This document shows, piece by piece, positions 47,873 through 59,638 of a stretch of 64,000 bases of DNA; the first letter of the stretch is position 1, and the number at the start of each line of letters is the position of its first letter. Origin of the DNA: Absidia repens (lineage: Eukaryota; Mucoromycota; Mucoromycetes; Mucorales; Cunninghamellaceae); contig MCGE01000028.1 of NCBI GenBank assembly GCA_002105175.1, forward strand, positions 186,001-250,000. Direction: 5' to 3'. The position numbers and the translations under genes are program-made. The notes under the pieces are model-generated. The model was not told the DNA's origin. It made no database searches and saw only the letters and a program-made list of their open reading frames with translations.

Positions 47873-48394
47873 TAACCCCTTACCCTTTAGTTTAGTTAAA
47901 TATCTTACAATGTAGTTAGCTATGTAGTTAGTTATCATACCATCTTCTTTTATTATACTATCTATGTTTTTATGGGTTTACTTTTTGCTATCACAAATAA
48001 AGTACGTTTGTCTTTTACGCCTAGAAATAAAACCTTTATTCATTGTCCCCACTTTTGAAATATATGATCTGTCGGTTACTCCAGCTATCGGCAACTACCG
48101 ACTATTGATGACTTCTAATGCTGAAATTCAAAACTGATACACAAGGGAATATCTTTCACCCTGTTTTCTGCTATTCCCTATATAAACTCTTCATCTTTCC
48201 TCTTTTCCTCCTTCTCAACTCAATTCTTGATTCAAGCTTATATAATATATCGATTATCATCCTTATCATCTCATTTCACCGCAATTAAAAAGTCAGGAAT
48301 CGATTTCGTTGACATTAATTACATTCACATACTACGAACTCGCATTATATACCACCTCCCTTTTTTTTCGCTTCTTCGATCTTCACAAACAAAA
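47873..48394. other. Intergenic region, promoter of the MFS transporter
   Basis: Includes the Pin1 3' end (AATAAAGTACG near 47996) and the transporter leader. A TATA-like TATATAAAC motif lies near 48179-48187. The frame stays open from 48227 to the transporter start, but the first well-placed ATG is at 48395. Confidence 0.55.
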
Positions 48395-50848
48395 ATGACC
48401 AACAATCAACCAGAAAAAAATCAAGCCGATCATCAACAACAATCATTAAAAATTTTACCAACCAATCTAAACACAGACCGGTCTTCAATCAATGATTATA
48501 CCATTCCAACCTCATCGAACACACTCGCATCCCCGACAACCGTCATTGACACCGAAGAAGAAAACGACAAGGATAAAGAAAACGAACCTTATTGTATCTT
48601 TTCTCGAAAAAAATTGATAATGTTATTAATGATTACTGCTGGCGGTGGGATGCTTTCCCCGCTCTCGGCTAACATTTATTTCCCGGCCCTTAATGCTATT
48701 CAACAGGTATCCAATTTTTTTTTCTTACTTTCTTTTGGGCGACTGGGCGGGATTCCAAATGTTTTTATTTTCACTGTTTTTGGGTCTTTTTTTTTTTTTT
48801 TCTCACCGTTTCTTTACTCCAATGACTCTTTCCAGGATCTTAATACTACCAGTGAACAGGTGAATTTGACAGTGACGGTGTACATGATATTTCAAGGCAT
48901 ATCACCAGCATTTTGGGGTTCATTGGCAGATCTTTGGGGACGACGGCCAATATACATTATGACAATGTTCATTTATTGTCTGTCTTGCATTGGCCTGGCA
49001 TTGTCTAACGTGTATGGTCTTTTATTGTTCTTCCGAATGGTGCAGGCTTTTGGATCTAGTTCTCTCATTGCTGTAGGAGCAGGTCTTATTGGTGATATTG
49101 CTGAACCTTCAAAGTAAGTCATAGAGTCAGTGACCAGAATACAGTCGTAACCTCTTTTTTGTTTATTTTGTCTAATAGGCGTGCTGGATATTATGGGATC
49201 TATTCTATGGGACAACTTCTAGGTAATATAAACCAGAGGGGAGGGAGGGATAACATATTGGTGAAATGACACGTTAAGGTTAGAAACCTTAGTCTGAACT
49301 GTGAAACAAATGGACCAATATTTGGAAGGGGGGGTGAGCAGTTGAACAACGCTTTGTGTGGACGCGCCAAAACAAGAAAACTGCTTTACCTAATATATAT
49401 CTGACCATTCGTTTTTTATATATCTGCTTTGTCATTTTTAGGTCCTGTGATAGGTAAGTACCACATAAAAATCATACAATGCAAAAATGATGCTTTATCA
49501 TTTTTTTTTAATTCTCTGGTGAATGTTATTCTATATAGGACCAATTATCGGCGGATTGGTGGCAGGAACCATCGGCTGGAGGTAATTTTTATCACGCAAA
49601 AAAAAAAAAAAATAATTAGCATTCATGTAAAGGAATATTTATTCATTTTGTTAGATGGATTTTTTGGATTCTACTGATGATGGCAGCTACAGTCCTCATT
49701 CTTGTGCTTCTTTTTGTTCCTGAAACCCTTCGCTCTTTGGTGGGGAATGGAAGTGGATATGCTAACCCTACACCATCGCAATGGATCGAACATCGAAAAC
49801 AAAAGCATGAAACCAACAAGTTGAATACTATATTTGGATCAACCTCTACAAGCGAAACGATCATCACCAAATCGCGCTTTTTACAATGTCCCGACTTTTT
49901 AGCACCTTTTACTTACCTCCTTCAGGTCGACGTACTTGTATGCCTAACGTTTGCCGGCTTGTTTTATAGCTGCTATTACTGCTACCTGGTGTCGGCAACC
50001 AGCTTATTTAGTCAACATTATGGGCTCACCACCATTCAAATCGGGTTGTGCTTTATTCCTTCAGGCGTGGGATGTGTTTTCGGCTCTTTTGTTGCTGGAA
50101 AAATCATGGACAAAAGCTTCCGTATGGCCCTGAACCGTTACAAAAAAAATCACCCAGGCGTACCTATCGACCGCGCCTGTATACCTCTTGATTTTCCAAT
50201 ATATCATGCTCGCTTACGAACCACTTGGCCTTTGTTTGTTTTAGGTCAATGCATTACATTGGGTTATGGATGGACTATTCAGTACAATGTCTCTCTTGCT
50301 GTTCCCGTCATCTTTCAATTTATTGGTGAGTAGGATTATAGTGGGTGTGTGGAACGCAACTGATTAACCTCTCTGATTTTCCTTTTTTTTTTTAATTCTA
50401 TTTAGTGGCATTTTGTATGGTGTTTTTGATGAATGGAGCACAGACCCTGATGATTGATTTATTCCCTGGAAGAGGGGCTTCTATCACTGCATCAAACAAC
50501 CTTGTTAGATGTATTCTTGGGTAAGAAATAATAGAAATACGGTTATCTTATTCATCTTAGCTTACCTTCTATTGTGATTATGGTGGCGGTGGGTAGTGCT
50601 GTTATCACTGTTTGTGTGGACCCAGGTATTCGAGGTGTTGGTGTAGGATGGTTTTTCACGGTAAGACAATAAAAGAAAATAACATGAAAACAGAAAGTAG
50701 CACTTACTCTGCTGCATTTATTCAGATCATTGGAATTATCATCGTGATATCGAACGGACTCTACCTTTTTCTGCTAAATAATGGCGCCAAGTACAGAAGA
50801 ATACGGCACGATAAGGAAAATAGACAGGACGAAATATCCAAGCATTAG
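48395..50848 (+). CDS. DHA1-family drug:H+ antiporter (MFS, Qdr-like)
   Basis: Twelve-helix plasma-membrane exporter of the major facilitator superfamily. Nine exons join in phase: 48395-48706, 48836-49113, 49179-49219, 49442-49453, 49539-49581, 49655-50325, 50406-50520, 50597-50660 and 50726-50848, giving 552 residues. The N-terminal 70 residues are polar and cytosolic. The first helix follows RKKLIMLLMITAGGG. Motif A is GSLADLWGRRP, and the family's antiporter motif C lies across three exons as GQLLGPVIGPIIGG, four residues of it encoded by a 12-base microexon. The central cytosolic loop is about 60 residues long (TPSQWIEHRKQKHE). The C-terminal half carries SVGWFF-type glycine motifs (RGVGVGWFF). 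Substrate is unknown; yeast relatives export antifungals, polyamines and organic anions. Confidence 0.92.
49442..49453 (+). other. 12-base internal microexon of the MFS transporter
   Basis: The exon GTCCTGTGATAG is flanked by CATTTTTAG and GTAAGTAC, strong acceptor and donor signals. Including it produces GQLLGPVIGPIIGG, the expected motif C of DHA1 antiporters; skipping it would remove PVIG while keeping frame, so both forms would be translatable. Confidence 0.85.
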
Positions 50849-50975
50849 TGTAGGCAGTAGACTTTATTTATTTATGATAGTTTACATCCCATTACCCTAT
50901 TTTTGTGTATTCATTTTTTACATTGTTATTTTATCATCATACTTTATTATATTAATTGATTATCAAGTACTTTTG

Positions 50976-51004
50976 TGGTCCTCGGGCGCTTTCGTCCGTG
51001 ACCC
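50976..51004 (+). other. Hairpin in the transporter 3' region
   Basis: GGTC, a one-sided bulge, then CGGGCG, a CTTT loop, CGTCCG and finally GACC can fold into a ten-pair stem (one G-U pair) with a small internal loop. It stands out as GC-rich in a strongly AT-rich region, about 130 bases after the stop codon. It may be a structured 3' UTR element; no known RNA family is claimed. Confidence 0.35.
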
Positions 51005-51094
51005 CAAAAATAGTTTTTGCCAGATACATATCCATCAATAAAATCCTGTTTGATCAATCACATATATTTATAATAATTCAAAATACATTGTTTG

Positions 51095-51096
<2 letters not shown>

Positions 51097-51153
<57 letters not shown>
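51097..51153 (+). repeat. 57-base poly(T) run
   Basis: The longest homopolymer in the window. Comparable runs occur at about 10455-10493 (T), 14106-14147 (A), 28634-28671 (A), 35505-35542 (T) and 42377-42417 (A). Run lengths in assemblies are unreliable. Confidence 0.9.
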
Positions 51154-51154
<1 letters not shown>

Positions 51155-51639
51155 TATTTGCATGGCTTCTGATACCAGTATCCCAAATTGCTTTTTAGCG
51201 ATATTTTCCTTTTTCGAAGCGACCATTTTCTCCGCTGTTGAAGGCATCAAGTAAACAATAGTAAAAGTTTTTTATTTCAAAGAAAAATTAAAAAGTGTTT
51301 GGACGACTGATCTAAATAATACGAAACTATTCCATTCGGAATAACGATTACTTCTACATATGCTGATCAATAGACTTTTTTGCATGAAGTATGATAGCAT
51401 ATTTGAGGATCAGAAAAAAGGGTGGAGATGAAATGATTGAGAGCGATTGTAAAAAATAAATGAGTGGGAAAAAAAGAAAGAGCCAATTGGATACTAAAAC
51501 AACACCAGGACATAAAAAAAGGAGCTCTTCGAACATTTTATTGGCCAAAAACCAATGATGGAAATCTATCAATTTATAGTGCCAGAGTTATTTTTATTGA
51601 AAGTGTGAGTTATGATGAGAATAGAGACACCGCCATTTG

Positions 51640-52725
51640 GCACAATATAGGGCAGCCTTTTGGGGCCTAACCATCGCGCTCAGGGTCGTAAGGGAAAGCG
51701 TAAAAAGAAATTATTCAGACTCCGCATACATGATTTTCTACTTTTTTTTTTTGGTGCCTTTCTCCTTTTTTCCTTTCTTTCTTTCTTTCTTTTTTTTTCC
51801 TTCGTGGAAATTTGAATGATATGATGGCAAGGCTCACTGGGGTACTGGCGTTCTAGGATTAGTGTTAGAAGATGAATTAGAGGCATTTTCAAAAATGCAA
51901 ATCAAACTCCATGGGGAAACCCTTCCATTTTGGAGTCAGGATTTAGAACCACCATCACTTGGCTTTTTAAAGTCTTCATTAGCTTAGTTTTAGTGTTAGC
52001 TTGTCCATAGTTTGTATCTATATCTGAATAAAATATGTCTTCTTTTTTTTTTTTTTTTACCTGCTTTAATAAAAAATGTCCCATTATTCTCTCTCATGTT
52101 TGTACTGTGCTATCTACCATCGTCTCTTTAGATCAATGTGGACAATTGTTGTGCTTCGACAATATTTGTCTCAAACCTTGCCATTATATTAACTCCCATG
52201 TTACGAACGCCCTTTAGATTAGTATTGACCTTTCTTTAAAATTCACATCAAGCTCCTTCATTCTATTTCCAATAAATTCCTTGTTACCATTAACCCGTCG
52301 TCTTTAGTTTTAGTATCTACCCACATGCGTCAATAAAACATGCCTTATGAATCATCAAATAATAAACAATGTTCATACTCTATATTGTTGTTGTTCTGTG
52401 ATGGTCAAGCTAACGCTTCCGCTTTAATTCACTCACTATGACTACTTTTTCCTCTCACGCCTCAAATAACTGACTGGCAGACGGAGATCACGTACTACCA
52501 ACGAGGATGCTATTCTTGCTCGGCCAATCATATGTGTGTATTATCCATCACGATATGGGGGGTGGTATTTTTACGCTGCTTCCAGCCTACCTATGAATAA
52601 TTGCCTGAAGACTGGCGGCTGCTTGACAGTTCTAAGTCACTTAATATGAAACGTGACTGTATCCCCGCTCTAATAGTCATATCAATCAACCAACGTCGAC
52701 TGTGTCACCAGAGTAACGTCCCCTC
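51640..52725 (+). repeat. Interspersed repeat, copy G (subfamily 2, near full length)
   Basis: Starts with a block inverted relative to the 19 kb direct repeats (GGGGCCTAACCATCGCGCTC near 51672), then CCGCATACATGATTTTCTAC, a T/C tract, GATGGCAAGGCTCACTGGGGT near 51823, GAGGCATTTTCAAAAATGCAAA near 51880, CCTTCCATTTTGGAGTCAGG, and CTGAATAAAATATGTC near 52024. The long tail has GTTTTAGTATCTACCC near 52308, GCGTCAATAAAACATG, ATTCACTCACTATGACTA and GCTTGACAGTTCTAAGTCACTTA near 52621. Block order matches copy C throughout. Confidence 0.82.
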
Positions 52726-52883
52726 GACCCGACCCGACGTACTAGTGAACGTACTGTCGCTTTGACCAGCTCCTCACTTTCAACCACACTCTTTCAAAAA
52801 CAGCATACAGATCGAGATTTAGTGCCGGGAAGGACACCGATTGGGCCAATTTGGAATTTGCAGGCGCTGATTCACTAAACTGC

Positions 52884-52920
<37 letters not shown>

Positions 52921-53437
52921 GTATGATACAGATTCCTTTATTTGAGAACCTAGTAAGGTCGATGTTGCCTTCAATATAAACTTTTGCTGATCCAAATATG
53001 TAACGAGCTCGAATGGGCAAAGTTGATGAAAGTATGGCAGTTTTCCATGCTCTTACATATCACTCAATCATACTGCAGGTCCATATTTCCTGTGGCAAAT
53101 AAAAAAATTAAAAAAAGTCAATCAAATCGCATTACTGTTTCATGTATCATCATATACATTATCAACACTACACAGTCATAGGGTCTAAATAGGTATTTTT
53201 TTTTTAAAAAAAAAATGAATATTTTTATTGGGATATATGTAAATAAAAAAAAAATCGTGATAATGATAAAACAAGGAGATGATAAAAGAAAATATGTGTC
53301 AGAGCATGGGATATAGATATGGGCATATAACAAAAGAGCATGCAGTAAAACAAACTAAAATAAACATATGGGGGGCGGCGTTAAATAAGAGATGGAGAGA
53401 ATATGGGATAAAATATATACACTACAATAAAACATAA

Positions 53438-55125
53438 TCAACAGAATTGGGATAAGGATTGAGAAGGCCGACTCGATAATCGCATTGGACCTTGAGCAGT
53501 GGGATACCCAGGTGGCATAAAGGTATGTTGATGTTCATTCTTCATTAAGGTCACTATAAAAGACAAATAATCATATGAGCCTATCAGATTTTCCCATGGT
53601 CTTAATCACTACTTTTTTTTTTGTTTTTTTTTTTTTGTTTTTTTTTTTGCCACTTACAATTAAAATCACATGGTTTCATATCTATATCTTCTTGACTTGC
53701 AGTAGCATTAATGCCTTGACCAGAGTGAAAAGCGAGATGAGGGTGATTTGTTGACGAGCTTGTTTGTGTAGCGTGACTGAAGAGATCAGCTTCACTGAAT
53801 CCATGCGGTATGGAGGCCGGTGATGAGTTGGCAGCAAGAGGTGACGAGGTTGATATATGGAATGGTAAAACAGAAGGAGATTGAATGGATGATGTAGTTT
53901 GCTGAGGCCAGAATGCATTGGGGGTAGATGGTTGCCAATTTTCAGAGCAGAATGATGACAATGATGCTGCATGTCGTAAAGATGCAGGGCGTTCACTGGT
54001 GATTGCTTGTGTCATGCCAGGATCGGTCGTATGATGATGATGACGATGATGATGGCGCTGTTCCTGGTGATGATGCGGTTTCTCCAGTTTGGATATCTCC
54101 AGGATAGGATTGACTTGATGACTGCTCGAATCCGGCGATAAGGCATGTTGAGACTGGGCTTTTTGTTTTGTTCTAATAAATGGTGGTGGTTGTGTTGACG
54201 TAGGACGAGGTGAAGATGAACCAGACGAAAGAGATGAAGGAGATGAGCCACGAGTGATAGGCATAGACGATGTATTTGTCGGAGGATAGGATGGAGAAGG
54301 CGATCTAACACTGACTTGGTCATCATCAGAATCCATGGTTTCACCATTGGTAACTTGTCCAGTAGTCAAATGGGTGAGCTGTTTCAGTAGTTGTCGATTG
54401 GTGTGTCGAAGATCCTTGATTTCATGTCGATAGCGTTCTTCTTTTTGGATTGCATCTTTCACTGCGAAAGTAAAAAAAGAATAGTCAATTACGGCTTTCA
54501 CACACACACACACATTCAGTAAACTCCGTCCCGATACATTGTACCGAAGAAATACAATGCTTACCAAAATCTAGTGTTCGTTCAATAATGGTCCCCTTCG
54601 AAGGTCGAGTATCATGATGAAGATTTGGTAAAACATGGGCCAGTTGTTGGAATCTAGTATTCAGGCCCTCTCTTCTTGCACGTTCAATAGCATTGTGTTC
54701 TGCCCTTTTTTCAGCTTTGGATTGTCCCCTTTAACAAATAACAGTGAATATCATCAGGCATAAAAGAGTTTTTTGTACCGTTCTAAGAATAAACTCACCT
54801 TCGGCTAGGAGTGCCTAATGAAGAAGAAATGGAGTCACGTCGATGGTCATACATAACTATTGTTTAAAAATAAATGAAAGCGTAAGTACAGTTTCCTTAT
54901 GCTTGTATCAATTCCTGTCTTACCTTGCGGGTGAGATTGTTGTTGAAGCATGAGAGCTTCGTGATGCTGTATTAGTTGACGAAATTGTTGGTTATCAGTA
55001 ACAGAGACTTCAGGTGCAAACTGGAGATCAAACAATTGTTGCGATGGTGCGTTCGTGGTAACGGTAGATGCTTCAGTGGGGTATGTCGTAGATGTTGGTA
55101 TCGTGGCAAAAGAATTCATGACCAT
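53438..55125 (-). CDS. bHLH transcription factor
   Basis: Five exons join in phase: 55125-54924, 54856-54799, 54728-54565, 54461-53658 and 53553-53438, giving 447 residues. The basic helix-loop-helix domain lies at about residues 90-145: KRAEHNAIERARREGLNTRF for the basic region and helix 1, then LPNLHHDTRPSKGTIIERTL. The basic region has the His, Glu and Arg contact residues (H-x3-E-x3-R) of factors that bind CACGTG-type E-boxes. A leucine-containing coiled segment follows (HEIKDLRHTNRQLLKQL). The rest is Ser/Pro-rich with a His tract (HHHRHHHHTT). Fungal relatives include Ino4- and Cbf1-like regulators, but which this is cannot be told. The last intron carries long T/A tracts next to its donor. 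Confidence 0.92.
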
Positions 55126-55274
55126 AATTGTAGTTCGGAGTAACGTTGTATGATATTATAGTAGAAATAGCTTGGGATAATGAATGAGCTTAATGATGTA
55201 AGGATGAGGAGAAAGTGGAGAAAAAAGGAAAGAAAAGCGAGAAAAATTCAAGGGGGGTGATGCACAGGAAATTT

Positions 55275-55305
<31 letters not shown>

Positions 55306-56650
55306 TGGCGGTGCACACTATCTTGGTTGTGGCAACACGAAAAGTCATGGGGTTTCGGTCTGACTAGTTCACAAAAAGTAAGGTTTCCTTTCCATCGATA
55401 AAGTCCCCATAGATAAAAAAAAAAAAAAAAAAAAGGTGAGTACCTTAGAATCATTCACCAGCATAAAAATCACAATTTAATCATTTACCTGACCAACCCT
55501 ATTTTTTAAGAGTTGAGTTTCGTTTAAATATAAGTGTCATCTATCGCAAGTCAAGTGGGATCAGCGAGTATTAAATCGGAGTAGCCTTAAGAAGAGACGC
55601 CGAGAACTAATTGTGATACAGTGACTAGGATAGACCATACTGTACTGTTCTGTACGTACAGTATAGTAAAGGGGGACACTGATTGATTTTATTTTATAAT
55701 GGGCCGGGACCTGGAAAAAGGAACGCTCGAGCCAAAAATCGACTCAAATCACATTATGCAGTTTTTGGAATTTTCTTGATGGAGATTAGCGGAAGATTAG
55801 CTTTAATTTTTACTTTTTTTATTTTTTTATTTTTTACCACGCATATCGTCCTTATGATTTAATGACCGGATGTATTTTTATTTTGGTAATAGGTGGAATC
55901 TATCTTTTAATGTCCAGTGAGTACAAGAAAAATCATGGGTACAAAAAAAAAGTAAGTCATATTAGGAGAGCCAGAAAATAGAGCCCTTTTTGCGTCTTGT
56001 CGATCACAATTTCCCTTTTGTTCCTGATATTCACACACACATACACACCATAAGCTATCCCTATTATCACCCCCATCAGTATAATAATAATATCTAACCT
56101 GTGGCTTTCTAGTCAAGTGACCAGCGTGTATAGCAAAGACAATATAACATACTATAATATAAAAGGTCGACGGTTTGATCATAAATAGAGACGTTTATTA
56201 TTTTACTGTATTTAAATCGATCAAAAAGAATGAGAAAAGTATAACAGACACGCTTCTAACATTCCTAGTTGAATCGAAGATATAAAAGGTAGTATGGGAA
56301 AGTATTAAAAAACACGAATAATAAAGGAGAATGGGGAAAAACGCATGCAGTTTGGGAAGAAGAAGAAAAAATAGAGAGGATATGCAGAATAAAAAAAAAG
56401 TAAAATATATAGAAGAGCCTAGTAACTGTAGAAATCAAAATGTAAAAAGATAAAAATAATGAACATAGGAAGATGCAGATAAATAAATAGGAGAAAGGAC
56501 AAAATAACAATAATAATAAAAGGGTATGGTGATGGACACTAATGGGAAGAGGGGGAGAGTGGAGAATAATCCATATAAGCAGTAATGGTGGTAATCGCTG
56601 TTGTTTGTTTACCGGCACCTTGATTTTTTTGTTTGGATGTTTTTTTTTCT
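55126..56650. other. Intergenic region, promoter of the bHLH gene
   Basis: Contains a 28-base T run near 55279-55306, an A run near 55416-55434 and a small palindrome-like GTACTGTACTG/CGTACAGTA cluster near 55638-55665. The minus-strand frames at 55907-56182 and 56265-56618 are AT-rich, hydrophobic and unlike any family; the second probably lies in the long 3' UTR of the zinc-finger gene. No gene accepted. Confidence 0.5.
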
Positions 56651-57852
56651 TTACATATAAGATGGCATACAGTTGCTGAAAGAAGAAGGAAGCGAAGCTG
56701 ATGAAGGTGATGACAATGCTGGGGTAGAAGATGTTGATGATGCTGAAGTAGTGTTGCTATTACTGCTATTGGCTAGTTTTTCCTTGTTTGTGTGGCGATG
56801 GATACGGATATGTTGATTCAAATTATCAGATCGAGAGAATCGCTTTGAGCAAGATTGATAAGGACATTCAAAAGCTATTTTAATGAAGAAAGAAAACATT
56901 AGTACGATATTAAATAAATAAAAGTTGTCCCATATTTTCTATACTTACGTTTTTCCAAAGTATGAATAGATCGAATATGTCGCTTCAAATGTTCGGAGCG
57001 CTTGAAGATTTTCCCGCAGTCATCATGCTTGCAAGTAAACATTTTGCTACCAACGGTTGGATTGCTAGAGACACGACGACCTCTTGATCTACATTGCTTC
57101 ACCTTTCCCGATTTCGTAAGCTTGATTTGAGATTGAGTTTGACTTGAACCAGACGAAGAGAAAGAAGACAAAGAGTCCAAGCGATCACGTGGAATCATGT
57201 CAGAAGCATGCACGCCACCAATAGGGAGAGAATTCGAAGTAGAATCACCAAAATGCATCATGTCAGAAGCCATTGATGGCATGTCACCACCATTCAAAGC
57301 CAAAGGCGAAGAAGTACAAGATCCTTGGTAATTGAACATGGACGGCACCAAAGTAGACATCACATCACCAGCAGAATAAGACATAGACCGAGGTTGCTGC
57401 TGCTGGTAATGATGGGACTGGCTGTTTCCTGAAGTGACAGTTGAAGAATAGCCCAACGACGATGGAGATAGCATTGGAGTACCATTGTTGGCATGGGATT
57501 GAATGTAATCAGTGGGCAACATATAAGAGGATGGCTTTTGTTGTTGCTGTTGCTGGTAATAGGTCGCTTGTTCAATCATGCTCATTCGTCGTTTTTGATC
57601 ATCCAAGGGATGCTGTTGAGGTTGAAGATGTTGATATTGGTGTTGCTGGAAAATGTATTCTTCGTAGTCATTAGTAGGAGAAGGTGTTTGTTGCTCATAA
57701 TCCGAGAGACTGGATTCACTATTGTTGGAGAGCAAATCCGCGTAGCTGAATCGACGCATATAGTCCATTCCATTAGATAATTCCAAGTTGTTGCAAAAAC
57801 CTTCAGCACCATCAAAAGTGGGAGTGTGGATATCGTTGATTGGTGAGTACAT
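56651..57852 (-). CDS. Two-finger C2H2 transcription factor, Msn2/Msn4-like
   Basis: Two exons, 57852-56949 and 56874-56651, give 375 residues. The N-terminal 265 residues are Gln/Ser/Tyr-rich with poly-Q tracts. Two adjacent C2H2 fingers lie near residues 270-330: CKHDDCGKIFKRSEHLKRH followed by CPYQSCSKRFSRSDNLNQH. The RSEHLKRH and RSDNLNQH recognition helices are those of Msn2/Msn4-type factors, which bind stress-response elements (AGGGG). The intron falls between the fingers, in the linker. A Ser-rich tail ends the protein. A role in stress or nutrient response is inference from the fingers. A long 3' untranslated region probably follows. Confidence 0.9.
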
Positions 57853-58718
57853 TTTGAAGAAAATCTAAAAATAAAAGTAAAAATTAGCATGTGGTGATAG
57901 ATACATATATATGATATGTTATTCTTACCAGTAATGAGAGAGTATATAAACTTTTGGATATTTTTCTTTGTCGAAAAGAAAAATGAAGATAAGAGAGTAA
58001 ATATAAAGTAGAAATAAGGAACTAGTTTATATTTTCAAAAGTGTATGAATTAAAAGGAAAGAGAATAAATCAACGATATTTGTCGAAGGAAGGTAATAAA
58101 GTGAATGAATGGAAAAGAAAGATGAAAAGAAAAGAGGAAAGAATAAAAAAAGGAAAAAAATCAGATTGAAAAATCTTATTTATACCCTACGTTTAAACGC
58201 CGACCATCAGTGTTGGCTTCTGTGTAACCTTTTATACAATACTATTTTGCATAAATGATAGATTTTAATCGACCTAATTCATTATTCATGATGGTATTAA
58301 AGCATGGGTCAATTACTAAAAATGGAATGATATATGTTAATTATCCGGATCATCCTATCCAGATCCATAAAAAAAAAAAAAAAAAAAAAGGGGGTTGGTG
58401 GGTGGGTTAATCAAGCAATCAAGTACCAGTTAATCAAACAAATCACCAAAATAGGGGTAAGAAACAAATGGAACGTAACTCATCATCGCCATCAAAGAAG
58501 ATACATCAATCAACTCGATTTGACTTACCATTTACGTCAACGTCGTTTGAAGGAAGATCTGCTTGGAAGTTTATATTATTTCTTTTTTATCACAGGAGGA
58601 ATGATCTTCCAACTCATCATTTTCATGATTAGGCGTTTCATTTTAAAATAGAATAAAAAGAGGGCCAAAGGCAATCATGTGAGAATTTTGAATTAAGATC
58701 ATACCCCTTCTTTCTATG

Positions 58719-58751
<33 letters not shown>

Positions 58752-59638
58752 ACGAGTATGAACCCTGTTGAACGACACAAAAAAGTTCTTTTAATTGACA
58801 CCTTTGTCTTCATTTTACTTAATTAGAAGCCTAAAAATAGATGGCGCAGATTGAGTTTTTCTTTTTATACCATATTAAATCTCATCACCATCATAGTTAT
58901 TATTATTCTTATTATCATCAGCATTTACTTTTACTAAAAAAAAGTATTCAGTTATAGTAACTATAACTATCTTTACAATTCAGGGGCTAGGTATGCGTCA
59001 CTTTCCATTCTGATCGATATAGTTTTCACGCGTTTTGTGCTTTCTCCAATTCATTTTATTTTAAAACGCCGCCACGTTGACAGTGAAATCGTCCTTCACA
59101 ATATAGGAGTAAATACCATGATAATGATAGAGATCTGCAATGGATTCCATTTTACCTGGTTGCTTTGAACAAAAAAAAAAGTCATGTTCTATTTTCACTC
59201 TCTTTGTTTTCCCCTATCGAACATGCACAGGAACCTGCCCCTGAATTGCTCTCTCTATGTGTCTCTATTTTTCTTTCTTGTTCCTGTAAATACTTGCATA
59301 TCGCATTCATGGAGGTGGATTTACGATCCTATCATAGGAAACTGGATTGAGGGCAAGTGCTCTTACATTTCACGCCCCATATACGTATACAAACAACGTG
59401 GACACGGACCTTTTTGTAAAAAAAATCATGCTCATCTCACAGCGCATAAACCACATTAGATAACTACAACAGTATTAATTTAATCAATCAACTAATCAAC
59501 TAATCATTTAACCATTCATTCAATCAATAAATCAATTAAAAAAAATCCTAAAGAGACAGATGCTACAATACGATAATGTCATAAATAATTGCTTTTTATT
59601 TGTGTATATAATAAAATAAAAACTTGATTCAAATAACA
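57853..59638. other. Intergenic region, promoter of the C2H2 gene
   Basis: Long A/G-rich leader-like sequence (58000-58160), an A run near 58369-58388, a 29-base T run near 58721-58750 and an AATCA/ATCAACTA repeat near 59480-59530. One small open frame near 58470-58650 is listed separately. The frames at 59165-59459 are unconvincing. Confidence 0.5.
58466..58651 (+). CDS. Possible small membrane protein (uncertain)
   Basis: An open frame ending at 58651 encodes about 60 residues: a basic stretch (HHRHQRRYINQL, LRQRRLKEDLLG) followed by a hydrophobic segment (SLYYFFFITGGMIFQLIIFM) and RRF. It looks like a single-pass protein, but the frame continues upstream into a poly(A) run and no good initiator is seen; the nearest ATG (58468) is in another frame. 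It might be the last exon of a small gene. No family recognised. Confidence 0.22.
   Translation, partial: KWNVTHHRHQRRYINQLDLTYHLRQRRLKEDLLGSLYYFFFITGGMIFQLIIFMIRRFILK

Larger units (their letters stand above)
50849..53437. other. Long gene-poor spacer with repeat copy G
   Basis: Contains a hairpin-forming segment near 50976-51004, a 57-base T run (51097-51153), repeat copy G, a 30-base T run (52885-52914) and assorted A/T tracts. Short open frames such as 52984-53181 (plus) and 53118-53333 (minus) have no family signature. No gene was recognised. Confidence 0.55.
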
